Shown here one piece after another: positions 44,101 through 51,150 of a stretch of 64,000 bases of DNA. The DNA comes from Merdimmobilis hominis (GTDB lineage Bacteria; Bacillota; Clostridia; Oscillospirales; Ruminococcaceae). The position numbers were made by a program, and so were the translations under genes. Location: NCBI RefSeq assembly GCF_016901855.1, contig NZ_JACJKY010000008.1:80147-144146 (forward strand), in the 5' to 3' direction. Position 1 is the first letter of the stretch. Every line of letters starts with the position of its first letter. Under the pieces are notes generated by a model. It was not told the origin of the DNA. It searched no databases and saw only the letters and a list, made by a program, of their open reading frames with translations.

Positions 44101-45985
44101 ATTTCAATCCTTCAACGAGCTTATCTTCAGCGGTCTTGACTACTTTCAAATCGCCGCGCTTCAAGATATTTTCAAAGGAAGTTTCAGTGACCTTGTTCCA
44201 CTCGACCTCTACCGTCTGCGCGTCAGGAATGATATACTTCTCAGCTGTGTCTACCTCTTCAAGAGTGTAGCGGGAACCGATAAGCACATCTTCAAAAACA
44301 GCAATACCGTTCTTGTCCGTTACAGCATATTCGTCAACGGCAATGCCGCTAAGGGATGTGCCGTAAAGGTGGAACTTCATTCCTTCCACCAGGCCATCCT
44401 CGGAGGTTTTTACAACCTTCAGATCGCCGCGCTTCAATTCGTTATAGAAGTCGTTTTCGGTAACTTTCTCCCATTCGATAACCGCGTTCTGACTATCAGG
44501 AACGATATATCTTTCTGCGGTATCCACTTCTTCCAAGGTGTAGTTTGTACCGATCAAAACATCCTTGAACACAGCGACGCCTTCCGCATTGGTAGTTGCG
44601 TAGAGGTCGATACTCTGACCGGAGCTGGATTTACCGTAAAGGCGGAATTTAACGCCTTCGTTCATGTTGTCCTCAGAAGTTTTGATAACCTTCAAGTCGC
44701 TTCTCTTGAGGACATTATTAAAGCTGACCGAAGCGGTCTGGCCGCTAACAACAGTTACGGTCTTGGACTGCTGGGGCTCATAGTAGTTGATAGACTGCTC
44801 AGTAATGGTGTAGGTGCCAGGCGCAAGGTTACTGATGGTGATTTCACCATTGCTACCGGTCTTAACCGTCTGATTCACACCGTTGCCGGTAATCGTAAAG
44901 GAAATGCCGGAGACATTGCCATCTTCAGAAGTTTTTACGATTTTGGCTGCACCCAAGCTCACAGCGATATTCAGATAACCTCTAACAGGGTCATTGACTT
45001 CCGCAGCATAAGTGGAAAGGTCCTGCTGTCCCTGACCGGGTGCATATACACCGTCAGTCCAGATAATAACGCCCTTACGCACGGAGCCGGTCTTCGTGGC
45101 CGTAATGCCAACGGTACCGGAAGGTGCCTTGTCTGCAGTAATTGTGAGCTTGTTTCCACTAACAGAGAAACTGATACCGGAAGTGTCTGCAGAGAAGGTG
45201 AAGTTGCCAAGGACATTGTTGGTGTCAGTCAGCGTAGCAGAATAATTGCTGCCGTTCCACTCAAGGTCAATTTCCTGCGCCTTTGCAGTGGACTTTGCAA
45301 AGAAGCTGGGAACCTTAGAGTGCTTCTGCACATTGGAAACCATGCTGTTGTAGTAAGAGATATACTGGCTGTACAGCGGATGGTTTGTGCTGATGCGGTC
45401 ACTGACTGCGTCGTAGCTGCCGGGATCCACATGATTAAAGTTGCTGTCACGCTCACCAACAACAGTCTCCCAAATCAAGGTCTGTGTTGCCATCATGTGC
45501 GCCATCTTGTCGGCGTCGGCGGCGTTCTGAGATCTCCATTCAGTTGTAATCGTTCCAGTATAACCGTACTGGAAGATACGACCGATAAACAGCTTGATTT
45601 CATCTGCAGAGATCGTCTTGTTATAGGCTGAGGGGTAGTTATCCCAGTAGTTTTCGTCACGCGCAGTCATCACATCACCAATTGCAAGCGGTGTGCCCGG
45701 TTCGATACAGTAGCAAGCTGTTCCATTCCAGGAACCAACCGTATACGCGGTAATCTTACTGGACTCTTGCGCCGACCAGCCGTTCATATAGTGAAGCTCA
45801 GGATGACCCCAGTTTCCGCTGTAATTCGCATCACCCTCACGGGGGAAGGACATCATAACAACGGTGTCGGTTTCACCGGCTTCAGCGGCAAGGGCCGTTG
45901 TGGTGCCCATGCCAATCAAAGCAGAAAAGCACATCAGCAAAGCAAGAAATGCCGACATGCCTTTCTTGAAAACACTTTTCTTCAA
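41102..45985 (-). CDS. thioester/CnaB-repeat surface adhesin with NPKTG anchor
   Basis: About 1,627 residues. Signal peptide (SAFLALLMCFSALIGMGTTT, then ALAA), an N-terminal thioester-type domain (YCIEPGTPLAIGD with the Cys, later MATQTLIWE), then a row of CnaB/SpaA-like beta domains, several marked by KVVKTSEDG and TLEEVDTAEKY. The C-terminus has NPKTG, a helix and a KRKKEDE tail, a sortase substrate. Three consecutive domains are near-identical (about 44,140-44,710). The start is put at TTG 45985 because AAGGAGG is 8 bases upstream; a longer ATG frame runs through the terminator. Likely adheres to host or partner cells. CnaB isopeptide bonds are expected. Confidence 0.9.
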   Translation of the reverse strand: MKKSVFKKGMSAFLALLMCFSALIGMGTTTALAAEAGETDTVVMMSFPREGDANYSGNWGHPELHYMNGWSAQESSKITAYTVGSWNGTACYCIEPGTPLAIGDVMTARDENYWDNYPSAYNKTISADEIKLFIGRIFQYGYTGTITTEWRSQNAADADKMAHMMATQTLIWETVVGERDSNFNHVDPGSYDAVSDRISTNHPLYSQYISYYNSMVSNVQKHSKVPSFFAKSTAKAQEIDLEWNGSNYSATLTDTNNVLGNFTFSADTSGISFSVSGNKLTITADKAPSGTVGITATKTGSVRKGVIIWTDGVYAPGQGQQDLSTYAAEVNDPVRGYLNIAVSLGAAKIVKTSEDGNVSGISFTITGNGVNQTVKTGSNGEITISNLAPGTYTITEQSINYYEPQQSKTVTVVSGQTASVSFNNVLKRSDLKVIKTSEDNMNEGVKFRLYGKSSSGQSIDLYATTNAEGVAVFKDVLIGTNYTLEEVDTAERYIVPDSQNAVIEWEKVTENDFYNELKRGDLKVVKTSEDGLVEGMKFHLYGTSLSGIAVDEYAVTDKNGIAVFEDVLIGSRYTLEEVDTAEKYIIPDAQTVEVEWNKVTETSFENILKRGDLKVVKTAEDKLVEGLKFHLYGTSLSGIKVDEYAVTDADGVAYFSDILIGTGYTIEEVDTPVRYVVPESQTADIEWNKVTEKSFENILKKWRADVFKLDAELANGNGSTGVPVKVLSADSDEMVKDLGGAYGQTQGDATLAGAVYGVYKGEELIDTYTTDENGYFVTDYYVCGDDWSIREITPSEGYLLDPTIYHIDCVAENYTVELNTEYPDVYEDIIKGNISIIKHTDDGSTQIETPEEGAKFEVFLKASGSYAEAKETERDILTCDENGFAQTKDLPYGVYIVHQVSGWDGRELMDDFEVYISQDGATYRYIINNRNFESYIHIVKVDAETGKNIPYTGAAFKLFDPNGEMVTMTFTYPTPTTVDTFYTDENGTLVTPEKLPYGKGYFLVEVEAPYGYVLDSNPVYFDVTEENSESAEGITIIKVNKENIAQKGTINITKTGEVFSDVSVENEIYQPVYGEAALEGAVFEIRAAEDIVTPDGTVRYTQGELVDTITTGADGIAKSKELYLGKYEVKEITAPYGYVLSDEIHVAELIYAGQEISVTETAVFAYNERQTATLSILKVLETNDLFGIGNKNEIMDVVFGLYAGEEIVSISGNAIPVDGLIEVITFDENGLATIKTDLPIGSYYVKEIATNEHYILNSDKYEFTFEYGGQEIVTITLAVNGGEAIENELIYGSVSGVKVDEDSNGLANAVIGLFKKDETVFSKETALMTVVSGEDGSFSFENIPYGEWLIREIEQPTGFVINDTVYDVVISENGQVIEVKIENKFVRGDITLTKVDADYPENKLAGATFEVYEDVNADGKLDDGDILIGTLTEGEAGIYEMKDMRYGHYLVIETVAPEGFILDTGVYAVFIEENGKVYAVENKAGVGFINNAQTGSIRIEKTSEDGVVEGFTFKVEGTDISGNPYSKEFVTDANGEIHIDGLRIGNYVISEVGNEANKRYILPDDITVTVHADKTVVAQFHNKLIPDNPKTGDNSNIALWATLAVLSLAGIGITGFVTFKKRKKEDE
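43896..44707. repeat. three tandem 270-bp CnaB coding repeats
   Basis: Boundary sequences recur near 44,160, 44,430 and 44,700 (TCGCCGCGCTTCAA and variants), giving a period of about 270 bp or 90 residues. The repeats allow copy-number change by recombination. Confidence 0.7.
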
Positions 45986-46008
45986 GGTAATTTCCTCCTT
46001 TTTGACAT

Positions 46009-46039
46009 AGAAAAACGCACCGACTTTCATCGATGCGTT
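46009..46039 (-). terminator. terminator between lipoprotein and adhesin genes
   Basis: On the minus strand AACGCATCGA pairs with TCGGTGCGTT (one G-U), followed by TTTCTA. Only about 25 bp separate it from the adhesin start, so adhesin expression depends on read-through or antitermination. Confidence 0.75.
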
Positions 46040-46057
46040 CTCACTGAATTATTTGAT

Positions 46058-46813
46058 TTATGCGTACCCGATATAGAGATCATAACGACCGTTGCCTGTG
46101 GGCTCTGCCCAAATCCAAACATCGCTAATATCCTCATCGTTCGCATAGCGATTGAGTCGGCTCTGTATGTCCCGTTCCAGGTAAATACAGTGAGCACCGG
46201 CTCCAATTGGATTGTCCCAACAATCCACTGCAGCAGAACTGAGCACCAAGCCCTTTGAGACTGCATAGTTCTTTGCGTATTCGACCCAGTAGTTTATATC
46301 AAACTCCGGTTCGGTAACTGTTTCTTTGGGCTGGGTTGTCTCCTGAGTGGTCTGTTCAGGTGGTTCCGTAGCTTCCGGCTTATTTTCCACTTCAGGCTCT
46401 TTTTGAGTCGGTGTGGTTTCAACCGGATCTGCGGGTTTGGTTTCTTCAGGCGGCTCTGTCGCAGTTGTGGTTTCAGGTGGCTTTTGCTGCTCTGTCTCTG
46501 CAACTGTTTCTTTCTCGGCTGAAGGAACCGTTTCTTTAGGCTGAGAACTCGGAAGTTCTTCCGTCTTTTTCACCGTTTCTTCTGTCGAAGGACCGGTCGT
46601 TGCAGAAGACTCTGTAACCGGCTGAGAAGACGAATTATTAGCCGCCCCGGTAATATTTTCCGGCGTCATCGTCTCTTGCTCAGTTGCGGTTGTTGAGACT
46701 TCCGTTTGCTGAAAATCCGTCCCGCTGTAAGCGTTTTGCGGAACTTCTGCGCTGTTACAGGCTGAAAGAAGGAGCACCGTAAGCAGCACGATTATTGCGA
46801 ATGCTTTTTTCAT
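46058..46813 (-). CDS. lipoprotein with Pro/Thr/Glu-rich stalk
   Basis: A 251-residue secreted protein. The signal ends in a lipobox LLSAC (Cys19). Residues about 30-165 are a low-complexity PTE-rich stalk (ETTTATEPPEETKPADP). The C-terminal about 80 residues form a folded domain (FDINYWVEYAKNYAVSKGLV, CIYLERDIQSRLNRYANDED). GGAGGTAATGCC precedes the ATG. It is encoded just before the adhesin, so both are surface products of the element. The folded domain is not recognised. Confidence 0.85.
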   Translation of the reverse strand: MKKAFAIIVLLTVLLLSACNSAEVPQNAYSGTDFQQTEVSTTATEQETMTPENITGAANNSSSQPVTESSATTGPSTEETVKKTEELPSSQPKETVPSAEKETVAETEQQKPPETTTATEPPEETKPADPVETTPTQKEPEVENKPEATEPPEQTTQETTQPKETVTEPEFDINYWVEYAKNYAVSKGLVLSSAAVDCWDNPIGAGAHCIYLERDIQSRLNRYANDEDISDVWIWAEPTGNGRYDLYIGYA

Positions 46814-46962
46814 GGCATTACCTCCGTTTCCGCCTTCAGGATACGGATTCGCCGTCTCTCTGTCAAACCTGCTAATACTTTCTTCTCAGCCAGTAAAGAG
46901 CTCAGTGTATTACAGGGGGAGAGTGTGAGAGGGGGAAACGCTTGCCGGTCATCGATCACCAC
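46810..46962 (-). CDS. small protein between ParB and lipoprotein genes, about 50 aa
   Basis: Ends ETEVMP with the stop overlapping the lipoprotein ATG (ATGA). The start is uncertain: GTG 46962 is taken because the upstream part lies in parB. A 16-codon frame starting at the ATGA overlap with the parB stop reads MTGKRFPLSHSPPVIH and then stops; joining it to this frame would need a frameshift. The conserved-looking part is LSSLLAEKKVLAGLTERRR. Confidence 0.5.
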   Translation of the reverse strand: MVIDDRQAFPPLTLSPCNTLSSLLAEKKVLAGLTERRRIRILKAETEVMP

Positions 46963-47896
46963 GATCCCTTCGCTGTCGTTCCAGGAATTGCTGGTAGTGC
47001 TCAAGTGCCTTGCAGACAAAATCCTCTGTCTGGTTGAAGGGCACAGAATCCGGGATATACCGGCGCAGTCGATCTGCTCGAAAGCTGAATTTTTCGCGCT
47101 GATTTGGCTTTTCTTCCGAGAGCAACGACTCGATCACATGGGGACCAAGTGTCTTGTCCTGAGAAAACGCCTTGAGCTTGATTGCCTGAGCAAGAGAAGG
47201 TGTCGCATCGGCGTATTCCATCGCCTCGTGAAGCCAGCGTTGTTCGACCTCTGTGAGATACGAGAGCTCAACGGCGGGTCTAAATGCGATTTTACCCTCA
47301 TCTACCATTTGGAGGATTTCGGGAATTAGCTCTGTGAGACGGATATAACGAAATACCTGTCTACGACTATCTCCTTGGTCTTTGCCCACCTGTGCACCAC
47401 TGTCTGACTTTGTGTCCACTGGGCACGAAGTTAAATCAGTGCGCTTTCCTTGTCGATTCATAGCCTCAAGTCTCATTTTATAAGAGAAGGCCTTTTCACT
47501 CGGTAGGATCTGTGAGCGTTGGAAGTTGGACTCTACCATATATATAATGGCTTCGTCTCTTGTCATGTCGCGCACCTCAGCTCGAATAGTTTCAAATCCG
47601 GCTAATTCACACGCCTTTCTGCGTCTGTGCCCAGATACAATCTCGTATCTGCCGTCTTCTTTCTGTCTGAGTGTAATCGGTGTTAGAACGCCACGCTCTT
47701 TGACGCTATCGACAAGCTGTTGCATGTCTTCATCCATGCGGACCTGAAATGGGTGACCAGGAAAATCGTCGATAAGCTCAAGTGGAATATCGTGAATTCG
47801 GGGGAGCTTATTTTCTTTTCTCTCAGCATCGGTCATGAAAAGTTCATCGTACCCAGTCAGGCCCAGATCGATTTTGGGTCTCTCTGCCAATGTCAT
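46949..47896 (-). CDS. parB: ParB/Spo0J-like partition protein
   Basis: A 315-residue DNA-binding protein. The N-terminal ParB domain has HPFQVRMDEDMQQLVDSVKE, GVLTPITLRQKEDGRYEIVSGHRRRKA and an RDEAIIYMVESNFQR helix. The middle is a helix-turn-helix (SRRQVFRYIRL). GGAGGTG precedes the ATG, which overlaps parA by 53 bases. Ends DRGDR at an ATGA junction. With ParA it may stabilise the excised circular ICE or serve as a regulator. No parS site was located. Confidence 0.92.
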   Translation of the reverse strand: MTLAERPKIDLGLTGYDELFMTDAERKENKLPRIHDIPLELIDDFPGHPFQVRMDEDMQQLVDSVKERGVLTPITLRQKEDGRYEIVSGHRRRKACELAGFETIRAEVRDMTRDEAIIYMVESNFQRSQILPSEKAFSYKMRLEAMNRQGKRTDLTSCPVDTKSDSGAQVGKDQGDSRRQVFRYIRLTELIPEILQMVDEGKIAFRPAVELSYLTEVEQRWLHEAMEYADATPSLAQAIKLKAFSQDKTLGPHVIESLLSEEKPNQREKFSFRADRLRRYIPDSVPFNQTEDFVCKALEHYQQFLERQRRDRGDR

Positions 47897-48671
47897 TCAC
47901 CTCCTTTGTCAGATTTTCATATGCCGCTGCTACTTTGCCACTCTTATCGTGTGCGAAGATGCTTTTTCCCACCAGGCTACATTCAGCTGCACGAACAGAA
48001 TGAGGAATTTCCGTATCAAAAACACGGATATTAGAACCCATTGTTGAACGCAGAGAAGAAATGATGTCCTTTGCGTTATTCGTGCGGCTGTCTACCATAG
48101 TTAATAGGATGCCATCGATTCGCAGTCGGGGGTTGATCTGTCTTTTAACCTTAGATATGGAGTGCATCAACAGATTAAGTCCCTTAGTTGATAAGAAGTT
48201 CGGCTGTGATGGGATGATTACGCTGTCAGCGGCAACCAGCGAATTGACCGTCATCATTCCCAAAGAAGGCATACAATCTATAAGGATGTAGTCGTAGTTT
48301 CCTCGAATTTCATCGACATAACCCTTCAGAATGAACTCACGGCTCATTACATTAAAGAGACTGATTTCCAGGCCGGATAATTCGATGTTGGAGGGAAGCA
48401 GGTCAACACCTTCTTCGTGTTGTATGATTCCCAAACCACCATCAATCGGTCTGTCATCAATCACCCTTTGTAGAACCGTGGCCAGAGAGACGGGAAGTTC
48501 GTCAGGATTTTTGACTCCAAGACTGACTGTCAGACTTCCTTGCGGATCAGCGTCAATGAGAAGAACTCGGTATCCTTCATTAGCGAGACCCACACCCAGA
48601 TTGACAGTCGTGGTAGTTTTTCCGACGCCGCCTTTTTGGTTTGTGATAGCGATCACCTTGCAGTTGTCCAT
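47844..48671 (-). CDS. parA: ParA/Soj partition ATPase
   Basis: A 275-residue Walker-type ATPase with the deviant Walker A KGGVGKTTTT, DADPQGSL and DYILIDCMPSLG motifs. AAAGGAGG precedes the ATG. It is the first gene after the long leader at 48,672-49,023 and forms an overlapping pair with parB. Confidence 0.95.
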   Translation of the reverse strand: MDNCKVIAITNQKGGVGKTTTTVNLGVGLANEGYRVLLIDADPQGSLTVSLGVKNPDELPVSLATVLQRVIDDRPIDGGLGIIQHEEGVDLLPSNIELSGLEISLFNVMSREFILKGYVDEIRGNYDYILIDCMPSLGMMTVNSLVAADSVIIPSQPNFLSTKGLNLLMHSISKVKRQINPRLRIDGILLTMVDSRTNNAKDIISSLRSTMGSNIRVFDTEIPHSVRAAECSLVGKSIFAHDKSGKVAAAYENLTKEVNDIGRETQNRSGPDWVR

Positions 48672-49023
48672 CGGGATTCCTCCTTTCTTTTAGTAGCCGT
48701 TATAAACGGCATGTAAAAGCCACAGTATTTGTCCTCGACACCCCTGTGGAGGGAAGTTATCAGGCGGCTATTTGCTATAGCCTCATAGGAGTCTCACCTC
48801 TGCCGGGTTCTCCGCCAGCTCCGTAGAGAAGTATCATTATCGTCAGACCTGTCGTCGCCCTACCGGGAGCAACCCGATAATTACAGCACTGGATTCTCGC
48901 TCCTTATATAAGGAAAGGCGTACATGCTGCTTGGCTCATCAGCCTGAGTAAAGTACCTGATAACCTGATATTAAATTTTCAAGGTGCGGCGAAGTGGTCG
49001 CCGCCCCTTGGATGGGAGGAACC
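48672..49023 (-). ncRNA. candidate structured leader upstream of parA
   Basis: About 350 bp without a gene. On the minus strand it holds at least three perfect hairpins: GCGGCGA/TCGCCGC (48,986-49,004), GGCTAT/ATAGCC (48,766-48,782) and GCCGTT/AACGGC (48,696-48,710, just before the ribosome-binding site), plus a longer TTATCG...CGATAA pairing. It may be a regulatory leader of the parA operon. No named RNA family is recognised. Confidence 0.5.
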
Positions 49024-49068
49024 CCTCCACACATTCCGAATTTGAAGGGGGTAAAAGTCAACCCTCCA
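49024..49068 (-). promoter_or_regulatory. shared promoter/operator element, copy upstream of parA leader
   Basis: The minus strand reads GTTGACTTTTACCCCC, then TCAAATTCGGAATGTGTG. The same about 38-bp element occurs at 50,813-50,855. TTGACT could be a -35, with a weak GAATGT-type -10 near 18-19 bp. Confidence 0.55.
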
Positions 49069-49092
49069 ACAAAAAAATTTTATTGGAGGGCA
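49062..49092. terminator. hairpin after the relaxosome-like gene
   Basis: CCCTCCAA and TTGGAGGG flank an A/T-rich loop between the 131-aa gene and the shared element. It probably terminates the int operon before the parA promoter. Confidence 0.6.
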
Positions 49093-49101
49093 ATATTTCT
49101 T

Positions 49102-49497
49102 TTATTCACTTTGCAATCTATCCAAAACTGAGCCTATAAGCGCTATTGTCTCCATTGTTTCCGGGCAGATTTCATCTGCACTGGATAAGCGCTGGAGCTC
49201 GTTGAACACTCTTTCTAATTGTACTCTCAGTCCTTTATACACTTTAGTATTGCCTTGAACTACGATGTCTTGGCACAAACACCTGCGATAACAGTATTCT
49301 TGCTTCGATAGGCCAGATATCTCAACAGCGGCATTGATCTTTTCATTCTGCTCTGCAGAAACTCTGAAGCCTACAGTGATGTAACGGACCCTGTTGTGCT
49401 CATCTCTCAATGCTCTTGGATTTTCGCTCGTAGGATCCGGAATCTTTTTGTTACGCTTTGGAGGCGGGGTTTCTTTAAGGTTAGGTCTTCTATACAT
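49102..49497 (-). CDS. relaxosome-like RHH protein, 131 aa
   Basis: A basic proline-rich N-terminus (PNLKETPPPKRNKKIPDP) followed by a MobC/ribbon-helix-helix-like domain (RYITVGFRVSAEQNEKINAA, then SGLSKQEYCYRRCLCQD) and a helical tail. It follows the integrase by 4 bp. It may be an auxiliary DNA-binding protein or regulator. It differs from the MobC at 32 kb. Confidence 0.7.
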   Translation of the reverse strand: MYRRPNLKETPPPKRNKKIPDPTSENPRALRDEHNRVRYITVGFRVSAEQNEKINAAVEISGLSKQEYCYRRCLCQDIVVQGNTKVYKGLRVQLERVFNELQRLSSADEICPETMETIALIGSVLDRLQSE

Positions 49498-49501
49498 ATC
49501 A

Positions 49502-50569
49502 TCAAATCCTTTCTAAATTCAGCTGTTCTGCAATTGCTTGCTGGGTTGTCGGGAATAAGTGTGCGTATCTAAAAGTGATATCGATACTTTCATGTCCTAC
49601 ACGATCTGCTATTGCTACTGCACCAAAGCCCATTTCAATAAGAAGGGAGACATGCGAATGTCGAATGTCATGAATTCTAATTCGTTTAACACCTGCAGCT
49701 TTACTGCCGCGAGACATTTCGTTGTGCATATAGCTTTTTGTAACCGGAAACATTCTCTGATTCTCCTCAATACCATATAGGCTGTCCAAATATTCCTTAA
49801 TTTCATCCATTAGGAAACTGGGCATTTGAACATTACGATTACTTTTTTCAGTCTTTGGATCTGTGATAACATCCTCGCTGCCAATTCTCTGATAAGATTT
49901 GTTGATACGAACTATGCCTTTTTCAAAGTTAAAGTCTGCAGGTGTTAATGCAAGCATTTCGCCAAGGCGTAGGCCACACCAATACAGCATTTCAAAGGCA
50001 TAGAAGGATACTGGCTTATCCATAATCTCTTCTGAGAATTTGATATACTCGTCTTTGGTCCAATAAAGCATTTCTCTCGTTTTCTCTTTTCCCATATTAC
50101 CGGCTTTAGCCGCTGGGTTGGTAGGCAAATCATAAAAGCGCACTGCATGATTAAAGATAGCACTGAGCTGGTTATGAACGGTTTTTAGATATACCAGGGA
50201 ATATCTGGTGCCGTTTTCGTCAGCCATGTTCAGCAGCTTATTTTGCCACGCGACAACATCGCTGACTTTGATGTCAGTCATACGCTTCTTGCGAAAGTAT
50301 GGCAAGATCTTATTGTCGATAATGCTTATTTTGGTCTGCCAGGTGCTTTGCTTTAGTCGTTCCTTTAAGTTTGTTTTGTAAAGCTCGACAAACGCTTCGA
50401 ATGTCATATCCAAACTTCCTGCCTTTTCAAGCAGAAAATCGCGTTCCCACTCCATAGCATCTTTCTTTGTTTTGAAGCCGCGCTTTACTTTTCTGGCATG
50501 CTCTCCTTGCCAGTTGTCATACCGAGCAGAGACATACCATGTCCCGTTTTTGTCTTTGTACACTGCCAT
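49502..50569 (-). CDS. int: ICE tyrosine integrase
   Basis: A 355-residue integrase. It has an N-terminal AP2-like arm-binding region (KNGTWYVSARYDNWQGEH), a SAM-like core (about 55-150) and a catalytic domain with R201 (CGLRLGE), H300-x-x-R303 (HDIRHSH), H326 (VGHESI) and Y335 (FRYAHLF). The start overlaps the xis stop. Its position next to guaA shows that it catalyses insertion there. Tn1549-related integrases share this layout. Confidence 0.94.
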   Translation of the reverse strand: MAVYKDKNGTWYVSARYDNWQGEHARKVKRGFKTKKDAMEWERDFLLEKAGSLDMTFEAFVELYKTNLKERLKQSTWQTKISIIDNKILPYFRKKRMTDIKVSDVVAWQNKLLNMADENGTRYSLVYLKTVHNQLSAIFNHAVRFYDLPTNPAAKAGNMGKEKTREMLYWTKDEYIKFSEEIMDKPVSFYAFEMLYWCGLRLGEMLALTPADFNFEKGIVRINKSYQRIGSEDVITDPKTEKSNRNVQMPSFLMDEIKEYLDSLYGIEENQRMFPVTKSYMHNEMSRGSKAAGVKRIRIHDIRHSHVSLLIEMGFGAVAIADRVGHESIDITFRYAHLFPTTQQAIAEQLNLERI

Positions 50570-50775
50570 TAGTTTTCCTCCTTGTCTTCAGTATCCGTTG
50601 GATACCCGTAAATCATTTCCTCAAGGTATTTACGACTCACCCGGCCACTGAGCACAATGAAACCTTTCTCCTTCAGATCGTCGTTCAATTTCTTTATAAT
50701 TCGATATGATTCAGATCTGGAGATCCCCAACAATTCCTGAAGTTCTTCAGCCTTCACAAATAAACTTTTAGCCAT
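50569..50775 (-). CDS. xis: excisionase-like HTH protein
   Basis: A 68-residue protein with a helix-turn-helix (VKAEELQELLGISRSESYRI) followed by a beta-wing (GFIVLSGRVSRKYLEEMIYG). AGGAGG precedes the ATG and the stop overlaps the integrase start. The usual role is to direct integrase towards excision. Confidence 0.82.
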   Translation of the reverse strand: MAKSLFVKAEELQELLGISRSESYRIIKKLNDDLKEKGFIVLSGRVSRKYLEEMIYGYPTDTEDKEEN

Positions 50776-50812
50776 TTGAAATCCTCCTGTTCAGTTAGTG
50801 AAAGACCGAAGC

Positions 50813-50855
50813 CTTTCACATATTCCGAATTTCAGAGGGGTAAAAGTCAACCCAT
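50813..50855 (-). promoter_or_regulatory. shared promoter/operator element upstream of xis-int
   Basis: Second copy of the element at 49,024-49,068: GTTGACTTTTACCCCTCTGA, then AATTCGGAATATGTG, ending about 40 bp before the xis start. It is a good candidate for coordinated control of excision and the parA operon. Confidence 0.55.
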
Positions 50856-50893
50856 GTCGGAGATTTTTTTATGAATAATTGCAAAGCACTCGT

Positions 50894-51053
50894 GGTATCA
50901 CTTGGTATCAGAGACACAGATAAAACTGTGGGACTACAGTAAAAAAACAATAAAAAAAGCCCTTGTTCTTCCACTTCATACATGGAAAAACAAGGGCTAT
51001 TTGGGACGAATATATTACTCTATTAGTCCGGTGTTGGTATCAATTTGGTATCA
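50894..51053. repeat. candidate integrase arm-type sites
   Basis: GGTATCA repeats occur in two closely spaced pairs: 50,894-50,900 with 50,904-50,910 (10 bp apart) and 51,034-51,042 with 51,045-51,053 (TTGGTATCA, 11 bp apart). All have the same orientation and lie between xis and the guaA junction, as expected of arm-binding sites. Confidence 0.6.
50941..50998 (-). terminator. terminator facing guaA transcription
   Basis: AGCCCTTGTT (50,958-50,967) pairs with AACAAGGGCT (50,989-50,998), followed on the minus strand by a long T-rich run. It stops guaA transcripts before they enter xis-int. It belongs to the ICE end, because it lies left of the guaA stop. Confidence 0.8.
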
Positions 51054-51129
51054 AAACGCCGTTTTTCAGCTTTTTTGAAGGCTTATTGCGTTCAAAAACC
51101 CTTGATACATCGGACTTTTTGCCTGAGGG

Positions 51130-51150
51130 TCAAACCACTGTTAGTTATTC
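51130..51150. other. ICE-chromosome junction at the guaA 3' end
   Basis: The sequence across the guaA stop (TTCCCATTCGATGG on the plus strand, coding IEWE) is the conserved target used by guaA-inserting elements. The matching core at the other end is outside the window, so the crossover base is not defined. Confidence 0.55.

Larger units (their letters stand above)
1..51145. mobile_element. Tn1549-like integrative and conjugative element (left end outside window)
   Basis: The region holds a complete conjugation set of the clostridial Tn1549/CD1107-CD1118 type (PcfB, VirD4, Maff2, VirB6-like, PrgI, VirB4, sortase, CHAP hydrolase), a MobC/relaxase pair, ParA/ParB, and an integrase/excisionase pair ending about 370 bp from the 3' end of guaA, a known island insertion site. 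The right boundary is put at the guaA stop because integrase-proximal DNA abuts it. The left attachment site is not in the window, so the repeat defining the ends cannot be shown. The restriction genes at 1-15.8 kb are treated as cargo because no chromosomal gene separates them from the transfer genes. Element length is at least 51 kb. Confidence 0.85.
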
